Source of the DNA: Actinacidiphila epipremni
GTDB lineage: Bacteria; Actinomycetota; Actinomycetes; Streptomycetales; Streptomycetaceae
NCBI RefSeq assembly: GCF_012034175.1
Contig: NZ_JAATEJ010000026.1
Span: 80,074-144,073 of the forward strand
DNA: 64,000 bases
Direction: 5' to 3'
Under the pieces are notes generated by a model. That model saw nothing but the letters and a program-made list of their open reading frames with translations, was not told where the DNA came from and did no database searches. How positions within the stretch are numbered: the first letter of the stretch is position 1; each line of letters opens with the position of its first letter. Below are positions 25,239 to 32,226 of this stretch, one piece after another. Position numbers and translations under genes: made by a program.

Positions 25239-25709
25239 TCAGGCGGCGGGCGTCAGGGTTGCCGGCTCCGGGCGGGGGCGGGGGAGTTCGGGGTGGCCGA
25301 AGAGGAGGGCGTAGCCAGGGGGGAGGGCGGCGAGGATGCGGGCCAGGAGGTCGGGGCCGGCCGCGGAGGCCACCGTGGAGAGGACGGCTCCGGTGTCCCA
25401 GCGGGTCACCGCGGGGGAGCGGCCCGTACGGTCGGCGAGGTCCTTCACGAAGCCCCAGCCGGTGAGGGGTTCGGGCGCCGGGATCTGCGCGGCCAGCACG
25501 GCGGCGGCCTCGCGCGGGAGCCGGGCGGCGAGCTCGACCCGTTCCTCGCCGGTCAGTTGGCGGCCCAGCTGGGCCAGCACCGTGGCGACGACGGCCGCCG
25601 CCTTCTCGCGCGTCGGGTACGCCCCCTCGTAGCGCACCTTCTCCAGGAAGCCGTCGTACGTCGGTGCTGTCCGCCCTTGCGGACGCTTTTGCCGTTGCTG
25701 CCACTGCAT
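25239..25709 (-). CDS. DUF2267 protein
   Basis: The 156-residue protein fits DUF2267: TYDGFLEKVRYEGAYPTREK, VVATVLAQLGRQLTGEE and ELAARLPREAAAVLAAQIP are the typical helical repeats. The family often accompanies stress-induced genes. Here it follows the hsp18 gene by 115 bp on the same strand, so it may share the heat-shock promoter. Function unknown. Confidence 0.75.
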   Translation of the reverse strand: MQWQQRQKRPQGRTAPTYDGFLEKVRYEGAYPTREKAAAVVATVLAQLGRQLTGEERVELAARLPREAAAVLAAQIPAPEPLTGWGFVKDLADRTGRSPAVTRWDTGAVLSTVASAAGPDLLARILAALPPGYALLFGHPELPRPRPEPATLTPAA

Positions 25710-25824
25710 CGTCGTGCTCTGCGCCTTTCTCGGGAGGAGCGGGAGGAGGGGGGAAGCCGGCCGGCCGGGCCGGGGGAGGGGGGAAGGAGGGGAGCGCGGC
25801 CGGCCGGAGAGGAGGGCGGGGGAC

Positions 25825-26256
25825 TCAGCCGGCGATCTGCTTGCGGGAGTTGTCCCCACCGATCTGGATCTTGCGCGGCTTGGCGCGCTCCGCGATCGGG
25901 ATGCGCAGCGTCAGGACGCCGGCCTCGTACTCCGCGCTGATGTGCTCCGTGTCGAGCGTGTCGGAGAGCTGCAGCTGGCGGGAGAAGACGCCGAGCGGGC
26001 GCTCGGAGAACTCCAGCTTGGCGTTGTCGCCCTGCTTGGTGGGCCGGCGCTCGGCCTTGACGGTCAGCATCGTGCGCTCGACGTCGATGTCGATCGCGTC
26101 CGGGTCGACGCCCGGGAGATCGAAGGCCACGACGTACGTGTCGCCGTCGCGGTACGCGTCCATCGGCATCGCGGTGGGACGCGACCACGTACCGGGGCGG
26201 AGCAACTGCTCGGCCAGTCGGTCGAGTTCGCGGAAGGGGTCGGTGCGCATCAGCAT
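25825..26256 (-). CDS. hsp18: Small heat-shock protein of the Hsp20/alpha-crystallin family
   Basis: The 143-residue chaperone holds unfolding proteins in a refoldable state. It has an N-terminal arm (MRTDPFRELDRLAEQLL), an alpha-crystallin domain with YVVAFDLPGVDPDAIDIDVE and GVFSRQLQLSDTLD, and the C-terminal GVLTLRIPI signature. Length and sequence match streptomycete Hsp18. GGAGGTG is eight bases before the ATG. The RheA repressor gene is divergent, and RheA-type operators overlap the promoter. Confidence 0.93.
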   Translation of the reverse strand: MLMRTDPFRELDRLAEQLLRPGTWSRPTAMPMDAYRDGDTYVVAFDLPGVDPDAIDIDVERTMLTVKAERRPTKQGDNAKLEFSERPLGVFSRQLQLSDTLDTEHISAEYEAGVLTLRIPIAERAKPRKIQIGGDNSRKQIAG

Positions 26257-26311
26257 GGTCGAACACCTCCGAATCTCTGGTCAGTAGGTGCTGTGCGATT
26301 GACCTGACTCC

Positions 26312-26340
26312 GTTGTAGCATGTCGTCCAGACGATGACAA
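26312..26340 (-). promoter_or_regulatory. Promoter of hsp18
   Basis: On the minus strand TTGTCA (26340-26335) and TACAAC (26317-26312) are spaced exactly 17 bases apart. The left RheA-type operator overlaps the spacer and -35, so repressor binding would block RNA polymerase. Confidence 0.7.
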
Positions 26341-26366
26341 GTGAGAGCGTCATCGAATGGATGACA
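26321..26366. promoter_or_regulatory. Two RheA-type operators between hsp18 and rheA
   Basis: TGTCGTC-N5-GATGACA (26321-26339) and CGTCATC-N5-GATGACA (26348-26366) each differ by one base from the RheA operator TGTCATC-N5-GATGACA described in Streptomyces albus. Their centres are 27 bp apart. Confidence 0.85.
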
Positions 26367-26399
26367 TCTCGGAGCGAATGAGTGAGGGAGGACGACGCG

Positions 26400-27071
26400 A
26401 TGGCGGGTGAGGACGCGACACCGCCGTACGGCCCCGTCCGGCCGGACCCGGCCACCTTCCTGGCCGCCGCGGCGGCCCTGCGGGACATCGAGGCGGCGCT
26501 GCGGGAGGCCGGCAGCGGCGGCTCCGACGCGGGGCAGGGCGTCGGGCGCGAGGAGGCGCTGGCCTCGCTGCTCCTGCTGCGTGAGGTCCGCGAGCAGCTC
26601 GCCGGCTGGGAGCCCGGCCTCATCGAGACCGCCCGCGCCGCCGGCGCCAGCTGGGCCGACCTCGCCGCACCCCTGGGTGTCGCCAGCCGGCAGGCCGCCG
26701 AACGCCGCTACCTGCGGCTGCGCCCCGGCGACGAGGGCACGACCGGCGAGCAGCGGGTGCGCGCCACCCGCGACAGCCGGGCCGCCGACCGCAGCGTCAG
26801 CGCGTGGGCGCGCGACAACGCGGGCGAACTGCGGCTGCTCGCCGGGGAGATCGCCGCCCTCACCGACCTGCCGCCCGCCGCCCGGCCCAGCCTCGGCGAC
26901 CTGCGCGACGCCCTCGCGCACGACGACGCCTCCCGCCTCGTCGCCCCGCTCGCCGCGACCGCGCCGCACCTCGCCCCGGCCCACCCGGCGCTCGCCGCCC
27001 GCGTCGACACCCTCACCCGCCGCACGGACGCGCTGCGTACGAGCACGACGAGCCGCCGCCGTACGTCCTGA
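26400..27071 (+). CDS. rheA: RheA, heat-sensing repressor of hsp18
   Basis: RheA represses hsp18 and loses DNA binding at high temperature by a direct conformational change. The 223-residue protein matches this small streptomycete family: an alpha-helical N-terminus, then a helix-turn-helix-like ASWADLAAPLGVASRQAAER around residues 83-102, and a basic C-terminal tail. It is divergent from hsp18 and both operators lie between. GGGAGG upstream favours ATG 26400 over GTG 26382. Confidence 0.85.
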   Translation: MAGEDATPPYGPVRPDPATFLAAAAALRDIEAALREAGSGGSDAGQGVGREEALASLLLLREVREQLAGWEPGLIETARAAGASWADLAAPLGVASRQAAERRYLRLRPGDEGTTGEQRVRATRDSRAADRSVSAWARDNAGELRLLAGEIAALTDLPPAARPSLGDLRDALAHDDASRLVAPLAATAPHLAPAHPALAARVDTLTRRTDALRTSTTSRRRTS

Positions 27072-27207
27072 GCCGTACGCCAGGGGGCCCGTCTGCGAGC
27101 CGGCCCGTCCGCCGGCCCGTACGCCGCAGGGTCCGCCCGTACGCCGGCCCGTACGCCCCGGGGCGCACGCACCCGTGCGCCTGGCGACGCCCGGGCCCCG
27201 CGCCGCC

Positions 27208-27663
27208 CTACCCCGGCTGCCCCTCCCGGGCCGCTTCGAGGGAGGCCCGCAGCGTCGCCAGCGTCTCGGCCGTACGTGCCAGGTCCGCGGGGGTGACGGC
27301 CGAGGTCAGGGCGGTGAGCTCGCGCTCGATCGTGGGGCGGGCGGTCGCGAGCAGGGCGGCGCCCTCGGGCGTGAGGGTGAGGACGGAGGAGCGGCGGTCC
27401 TCGGGGTGCGCGGTGCGCACGCACCAGCCCGCGGCCACCAGGCGGTCCACCGCCTTGCTGACGGCGCCCACGGTGATCGCGACCTCGTGGGCGATGTCGA
27501 GCACCCGGCAGCCCGGGGTCCGGTCGATGATCGCCATGAACTCGAACTGGCCGAGGCTCAGGCCGTGTTGCTCGCGCAGCCGGGCGCTCAGCGCGTTGAA
27601 GAGCCGGGTCTCGACGCGGACGAGGTCGTTGAAGACGGCGGTGATGGGGGTGACGGGGGTCAC
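27208..27663 (-). CDS. MarR-family transcriptional regulator
   Basis: The 151-residue protein has the MarR winged helix: LSLGQFEFMAIIDRTPGCRV, DIAHEVAITVGAVSKAVDRL, and the wing GWCVRTAHPEDRRSSVLTLT. GGAGG lies five bases before the GTG. It is divergent from an esterase gene with three TTCCNNGGAA dyads between, the usual layout for a MarR repressor that controls itself and a neighbouring detoxification enzyme. The ligand is unknown. Confidence 0.88.
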   Translation of the reverse strand: MTPVTPITAVFNDLVRVETRLFNALSARLREQHGLSLGQFEFMAIIDRTPGCRVLDIAHEVAITVGAVSKAVDRLVAAGWCVRTAHPEDRRSSVLTLTPEGAALLATARPTIERELTALTSAVTPADLARTAETLATLRASLEAAREGQPG

Positions 27664-27677
27664 ACGTCCTCCGGTGC

Positions 27678-27746
27678 ATTCCCAGGAATCATCTTCCGGG
27701 GAATCTGGTTGGGGCTGGCAGTCGGATGGATTCCTGGGAATCCATC
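27678..27746. promoter_or_regulatory. Three TTCCNNGGAA dyads between marR-type and esterase genes
   Basis: ATTCCCAGGAAT (27678-27689), TTCCGGGGAA (27694-27703) and a long dyad with perfect 10-bp arms GATGGATTCC/GGAATCCATC (27725-27746) share one core. They span both divergent promoters and are the likely MarR sites. Confidence 0.75.
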
Positions 27747-27773
27747 TTCGCACCCGAGCCACGGAGTCCCACC

Positions 27774-28733
27774 ATGACCAGCAAGCCCATGACCAGCAAG
27801 CCCGCCACCAGCCCTGCGGCCCCCACCGCCCCCACCGCCCCCGCCGCCAGCCCCGCCCCCGAGACCCCGCACCCCACCCCCGACGACCAGCGCCGCGCCT
27901 TCGCCGAGGCCGTCGGCCGCCCCGCCCCCGCGGGCGTCACCACCCGCCGCACCCACCTCGGCGGCCGTCCCGCCCTGGAGCTCACCCCCGAGGGCGCAAG
28001 CGAGACCGCCCGGCTGCTCTACCTCCACGGCGGCGGCTACGTCATCGGCTCCCCCGACACCCACGCCGGCATCGTCGGCGAACTCGCCCGCCGGGCCGGC
28101 CTGCGCGCGCTCTCGCTCGACTACCGGCTCGCCCCCGAGCACCCCTTCCCCGCCGCCGTCGACGACGGCCTCGCCGCCTACCGCGCCCTCCTCGACGCCG
28201 GTACGGACCCCGCGCGGCTCGTGCTGGCCGGCGACTCCGCCGGCGCCGGCCTCGCCGTCGCCACCCTGCTCGCCGCCCGCGCGGCCGGGCTCCCGCAGCC
28301 GGCCGCCGCCGCGCTCTTCTCGCCCTTCACCGACCTCACCCTCAGCGGCGAGAGCATCCGCACCAAGGAGGCCGTCGACCCCATCTTCACCGCCGACGCC
28401 CTGCGCGCATACGCCGACCTCTACGCCGGCGCCGGCGACCGCGCCCACCCCCTGGCCAGCCCGCTGTTCGCCGACCTCACGGGCCTTCCCCCGCTGCTCG
28501 TCCAGGTCGGCACCCACGAGGTCCTCCTCGACGACGCCACCCGCCTCGCCGCCCGCGCCTCCGCCGCCGACATCGACGTCACCCTCGACGTCCACGCCGG
28601 CCTCTCCCACGTCTTCCAGAACCGCTACGACACCCTCCCCGAAGCCGCCGCCGCCCTCACCGCCGCGGCCCGCTTCCTCACCGCCCACCTCCGCACCGCC
28701 CACCTCCGCACCGCCCACCTCCGCACCGCCTGA
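27774..28733 (+). CDS. Alpha/beta-hydrolase, HSL-type esterase
   Basis: The 319-residue enzyme has the hormone-sensitive-lipase oxyanion motif HGGGYVIGS, the nucleophile motif GDSAGAG, and later VQVGTHEVLLDDA for the acid and GLSHVFQ for the histidine, so it should hydrolyse short-chain esters or similar substrates in the cytoplasm. The N-terminus is a repeat (MTSKP twice) plus a Pro/Ala stretch; the C-terminus has three AHLRT repeats from a 15-bp tandem repeat. Both low-complexity ends are probably dispensable. Confidence 0.87.
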   Translation: MTSKPMTSKPATSPAAPTAPTAPAASPAPETPHPTPDDQRRAFAEAVGRPAPAGVTTRRTHLGGRPALELTPEGASETARLLYLHGGGYVIGSPDTHAGIVGELARRAGLRALSLDYRLAPEHPFPAAVDDGLAAYRALLDAGTDPARLVLAGDSAGAGLAVATLLAARAAGLPQPAAAALFSPFTDLTLSGESIRTKEAVDPIFTADALRAYADLYAGAGDRAHPLASPLFADLTGLPPLLVQVGTHEVLLDDATRLAARASAADIDVTLDVHAGLSHVFQNRYDTLPEAAAALTAAARFLTAHLRTAHLRTAHLRTA

Positions 28734-28825
28734 CCCCGGAGCTGGCCGGAAAGGGGGTTCTGATCACACGAACCCGCCCGTAAGGTGAAAGGTGAGAAAC
28801 CGTCAGAAGTCCGGGGGGGCACACG

Positions 28826-29152
28826 ATGGGTTCACCGAACACCGATATCCACGCGCCGAAGGTCAAGCAGGCCGGCGACGATCTTTCCGCGGCGGCGCGC
28901 ACCGCCCGCAAACAGGTGCAGCACTCGCTCGACAGCAGCGACACCGTCAACGCCGGCCACGCGGGCGGCGGTTGGAGCAGCGCCAAGGAGCTCGCGGACT
29001 GCGCGCACGCCTGGGAGAACCATGTCATCGACCTGGTCGGCGAGATGGAGACCCTGGGCGAGGACCTGCGCAACAGCTCCATCGACTACTTCACCGAGGA
29101 CTACTTCGTCGAGGGCCTGCTGCTCGGCCTCGGCGACATCGGCGGTGAGTGA
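28826..29152 (+). CDS. Small WXG100-like helical protein
   Basis: The 108-residue protein is predicted helical and fits an EsxA-like hairpin: HAPKVKQAGDDLSAAARTAR, a WSSAKELADCAHAWENH centre with a WS turn instead of WxG, and a second helix MTLGEDLRN-like to residue ~85. The stop overlaps the next start (GTGA, 29149-29152). Placement in front of a WXG-like/amidase gene suggests a secretion chaperone or immunity-type partner for a type VII exported effector; this is inferred from layout. Confidence 0.6.
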   Translation: MGSPNTDIHAPKVKQAGDDLSAAARTARKQVQHSLDSSDTVNAGHAGGGWSSAKELADCAHAWENHVIDLVGEMETLGEDLRNSSIDYFTEDYFVEGLLLGLGDIGGE

Positions 29153-30393
29153 ACGTGGTGACGTACGCGGGGCTGCGGGACGCCCGCCCCGAGCAGTGGA
29201 AGGAAGCCGCCGACGACTTCGCGGCGCTCGCGACGTACGTCAACCAGGCGTCCGTCGACCTGCGCGGCGACACCGGCGCGAAGGTCGACGAGCACTGGGC
29301 CGACGACACCGGCAAGCAGGCCTCGGCGCGGCTGTACGCGCTCGCCGGCAAGCTCGACTCGGCGTACGACCTGCTCTACGCCGTGAAGATGGTGCTCGAA
29401 GGCATGCACACCACCGTCCAGACCGCCCAGAGCACCTTGAACGAAGCGCTCCACCTCGCGAGCGAATACGGCATCGACCTCGACGACCAGGGCCGGCCGA
29501 CCGGCCAGGAGACCCAATACCAGGTCGTCGCCGAGATCGCCGCCCTCCACAGCCAGGCCCTGCGCCAGGCCACCGACGCCGACAACGCCGCCCGCGCGGA
29601 ACTGGCGAAGCTGCGCGCCGCGGTCGGCGTCACCGACCCCGGCAAGGCGCTCACCCTCCAGGGCGAGGCGTCGCACATCGAGATGAACGCCTTCGCCGGC
29701 ATGATCCCCGCCGGCCAGGACCCGGCCACCGTCGCCCTGTGGTGGAGCGGCCTGACGCCGCAGGAGCAGCACGATTTGATGCTCGCCGAGCCGGTGCAGC
29801 TCACGAAGCTGGACGGGATCCCGGAGAGCGCGAAGGCGCAGATGCGCGGCACGGACGGGAAGTTCGACCGGACGAAGATGGTCGACTACGCCCTGCAGAA
29901 CTGGAACACCAAGGACCCCACCCACTTCGACAACAACTGCACCAACTTCGTGTCGGAGGCGCTCCTGCACGCCGGGATGCAGCGCAAGATGGGCTTCTGG
30001 TCGGGGGTGAAGGGCGGCGACGACTGGGGCAAGGAGTCCGGCACCGGCTGGGACCTGCTCGACACGCACCTCTACTTCTCCGACAGCTGGGCCGGCGCGG
30101 AGGCGCAGCAGAACTTCATGCTCAAGCACGGCGGGGAGGAGGTGCCGCGCAGCCAGGCGCGGCCCGGCGACATCATCTACTACGAGCAGCAGGCCGCCGG
30201 CTCCTCGAACGACCCCGGGCAGACCCACCACGCCGCCATCGTGACGGCCGTCATGCCGGACGGCGAGATCAAGTACACGCAGCACACCGACTCGTACCAG
30301 AACGTCAGCCTGCAGGGGCGGCTGCCGCACGAGACGGAGGCGGAGGGGCAGCAGAACGTCCGTATCGTCCGCCCCCACCCCGACTGGTACTGA
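29149..30393 (+). CDS. WXG-like domain fused to Amidase_6 (putative cell-wall hydrolase effector)
   Basis: The 414-residue protein begins with a helical domain (LRDARPEQWKEAADDFAALA; KLDSAYDLLYAVKMVLEGMH) like the LXG/WXG delivery domains, continues through a spacer, and ends in an Amidase_6 domain. That domain has MVDYALQNWNTKDPTHFDNN, then CTNFVSEALLHAGM with the likely catalytic Cys264, and THHAAIV with His360/361. It may cleave peptide bonds in peptidoglycan. There is no Sec signal, which fits type VII export. The overlap with the upstream helical gene implies a coupled pair. Confidence 0.75.
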   Translation: MNVVTYAGLRDARPEQWKEAADDFAALATYVNQASVDLRGDTGAKVDEHWADDTGKQASARLYALAGKLDSAYDLLYAVKMVLEGMHTTVQTAQSTLNEALHLASEYGIDLDDQGRPTGQETQYQVVAEIAALHSQALRQATDADNAARAELAKLRAAVGVTDPGKALTLQGEASHIEMNAFAGMIPAGQDPATVALWWSGLTPQEQHDLMLAEPVQLTKLDGIPESAKAQMRGTDGKFDRTKMVDYALQNWNTKDPTHFDNNCTNFVSEALLHAGMQRKMGFWSGVKGGDDWGKESGTGWDLLDTHLYFSDSWAGAEAQQNFMLKHGGEEVPRSQARPGDIIYYEQQAAGSSNDPGQTHHAAIVTAVMPDGEIKYTQHTDSYQNVSLQGRLPHETEAEGQQNVRIVRPHPDWY

Positions 30394-30451
30394 GCGGGGA
30401 GCAGGACGAGCCCGCCGAACGACCGCCGCTCACGACGTAAGGCCAGAACGC

Positions 30452-30934
30452 ATGGACGAGACGGCTCTCCGCCGTACCGAGAACGACAGCCCCGCCGTAC
30501 TCCCCTCCCGCGCCTGGCGCCGGGCCGCGCTGGGGGTTCCGCTGCTCGCGGTGGCGGCCTGCGTGTTCTTCGCCCTGTGCATCCCGGTGTCGGACGGGCG
30601 GACGGACCGTATGTCCACGGAGTGCCGCTGGCTTCCGCTGTCGTGGGACTACTGGCTGTTCGGTTACGGCGGGCTCGCCGCGGCGGTCGGCGCGGTCGCG
30701 CTGCACATCGGGCTGCGGCGGTACGCGCGGGCCCGCGGCTGGCTGCACCCGACGTGGCAGCGGGGCCTCGCGGACTCCTTCGCCGTCCTGGGCTGGCTGG
30801 CCGTGCTGCTCACGGCGGTGGCGGCGGTCCTCACCACCTCCGAGCAGTCCGACTACGCCGCCCACCACGACGAGCCCGTCTGCGAGGGCATGGCCTTCCC
30901 GGGCGCTGTCCCCGGAGCCGCCCCCGGCCGGTAG
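30452..30934 (+). CDS. Three-span membrane protein, third gene of the WXG/amidase unit
   Basis: The 160-residue protein has hydrophobic spans at AALGVPLLAVAACVFFALC, GYGGLAAAVGAVALHIGL and SFAVLGWLAVLLTAVAAVLT, with a Cys-containing loop between the first two. No family recognised. It begins 58 bp after the amidase gene and may be its immunity or accessory protein; this rests on position only. Confidence 0.6.
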   Translation: MDETALRRTENDSPAVLPSRAWRRAALGVPLLAVAACVFFALCIPVSDGRTDRMSTECRWLPLSWDYWLFGYGGLAAAVGAVALHIGLRRYARARGWLHPTWQRGLADSFAVLGWLAVLLTAVAAVLTTSEQSDYAAHHDEPVCEGMAFPGAVPGAAPGR

Positions 30935-30952
30935 GCGGCCCGCGGCTCCGGC

Positions 30953-30992
30953 GGCAGCGTCAGTGCGGCAGCGTCAGTCGGGCAGCGTCAGT
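30953..30992. repeat. Three perfect 12-bp repeats on a 14-bp period
   Basis: GGCAGCGTCAGT occurs at 30953, 30967 and 30981 between convergent genes. The stop codon of the Cys-rich microprotein (30988-30990) is inside the third copy. Confidence 0.75.
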
Positions 30993-31155
30993 GGGTGCAG
31001 CCGCTGCACTGGCAGGGGCCGCCGGACTGGCAGCCGCATCCGCAGCCGGAGCCGCAGCCGCACGCGGCGACCAGGGGGAGTGGGGGACGCAGCGGGTCCG
31101 CGGCGTCGAAGGCGGGCTCGTCGCGTACGGGTGTGGGCGTGGGGGTCTCCGGCAT
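30988..31155 (-). CDS. Cys-rich 55-residue microprotein
   Basis: The ATG at 31155 has TGAGGAGGG eight bases upstream, a strong ribosome-binding site. The product is 55 residues: a Pro/Asp-rich N-terminal half (MPETPTPTPVRDEPAF) and a C-terminal tail of about 25 residues with eight cysteines arranged CGCGSGCGCGC...PCQCSGC and a terminal His. The spacing suggests metal binding like a small metallothionein. No signal peptide. It lies 138 bp downstream of phoU on the same strand. Function is unknown. Confidence 0.7.
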   Translation of the reverse strand: MPETPTPTPVRDEPAFDAADPLRPPLPLVAACGCGSGCGCGCQSGGPCQCSGCTH

Positions 31156-31292
31156 CAGTGCACCCTCCTCAGGCTTGCCTGCCCACCAGTGAACGCCCCC
31201 GCCTCGCTGCGCATCAAGGGCGCACAAGGGCGTGCCGCCCACCGGCGCACCACCCGCACGCCCCCCACCACCCCGTACGCCCCCGGGCGGGG

Positions 31293-31973
31293 TTACGCCG
31301 TCTCGACGTCCGTCGGGAGCGGGGAGAGCTCGTCGACGTGCTCGCCGGTCACCAGGTAGACCACGCGCTTGGCCACCGACACCGCGTGGTCGGCGAACCG
31401 CTCGTAGTAGCGGCCGACGAGGGTGACGTCGACGGCCGTCTCGATGCCGTGCCGCCAGCGGTCGTCGAGCAGGTGCTGGAAGAGCGTGCGGTGCAGCTCG
31501 TCCATGCGGTCGTCGTCCGCTTCGAGCTGGAGCGCGTCGTCGATGTCCTTGGTGATGATGACCTCGGCGGCCTTGGCCATCAGCCGCTGCGCGAGCTGGC
31601 CCATCTCCAGGATGGTGCTGTGCAGGTCGCCGGGGACGGCCGAGGCGGGGAAGCGCAGCCGGGCGAGCTTGGCGACATGCCGGGCGAGGTCGCCGGAGCG
31701 CTCCAGGTCCGCGCTCATGCGCAGGCTCGTGACGACGATCCGCAGGTCGGTGGCGACCGGCTGCTGCCGGGCCAGCAGGGTGATCGCCCGGGTCTCCAGC
31801 TCCCGCTGGAGGTCGTCCACCTTCTCGTCGGCCGCTATGACGCTCTCGGCGACGTTGAGGTCCGCGTCGAGCAGCGCGGTCGTGGCGCGCCCGATCGCGG
31901 AGCCGACGAGCCGGGCCATCTCGACGAGTCCGTCACCGATGGAGTCGAGCTCCTCGTGGTATGCGTCCCGCAT
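31293..31973 (-). CDS. phoU: Phosphate-signalling protein PhoU
   Basis: PhoU links phosphate-transporter state to the PhoR/PhoP system and lowers Pho signalling when phosphate is sufficient. The 226-residue protein has two three-helix PhoU domains with the metal-binding motifs EKVDDLQRELE (residues ~50-60) and RYYERFADHAVSVAKRVVYL (near 185-204). GGAAGGAA precedes the ATG. It is divergent from phoRP, the usual streptomycete layout. Confidence 0.93.
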   Translation of the reverse strand: MRDAYHEELDSIGDGLVEMARLVGSAIGRATTALLDADLNVAESVIAADEKVDDLQRELETRAITLLARQQPVATDLRIVVTSLRMSADLERSGDLARHVAKLARLRFPASAVPGDLHSTILEMGQLAQRLMAKAAEVIITKDIDDALQLEADDDRMDELHRTLFQHLLDDRWRHGIETAVDVTLVGRYYERFADHAVSVAKRVVYLVTGEHVDELSPLPTDVETA

Positions 31974-32124
31974 CGCGCGTTCCTTCCGTTCCTTCGGGGC
32001 CGCTGGGGCCCCGGGGGCAAATCCCTTTGGGTAAATTTGTGATGTTATGCACACAGGCCCGCACAGAGCCGTCGCCTCTACGCTGCCACGCTCGTGCCCA
32101 TCGGCGTACCGGCCGCGCACCCGG

Positions 32125-32153
32125 AGTGAATCACCCCCTACGTGGAGGTGAAC
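32125..32153. promoter_or_regulatory. Candidate PHO boxes upstream of phoRP
   Basis: GGTGAAC (32147-32153) and AGTGAAT (32125-32131) are related to the complement of the PHO-box unit GTTCACC and are 22 bp apart, twice the 11-bp PHO-box repeat. This fits PhoP autoregulation of the phoU/phoRP region. The match is partial. Confidence 0.5.
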
Positions 32154-32226
32154 TCTTGGCAACGGGCGACCGAGAGCTCTTCCTCGGGGGTGTGGAGCGC
32201 TTGCGCGGTCCACCTAACCTGGAGCC

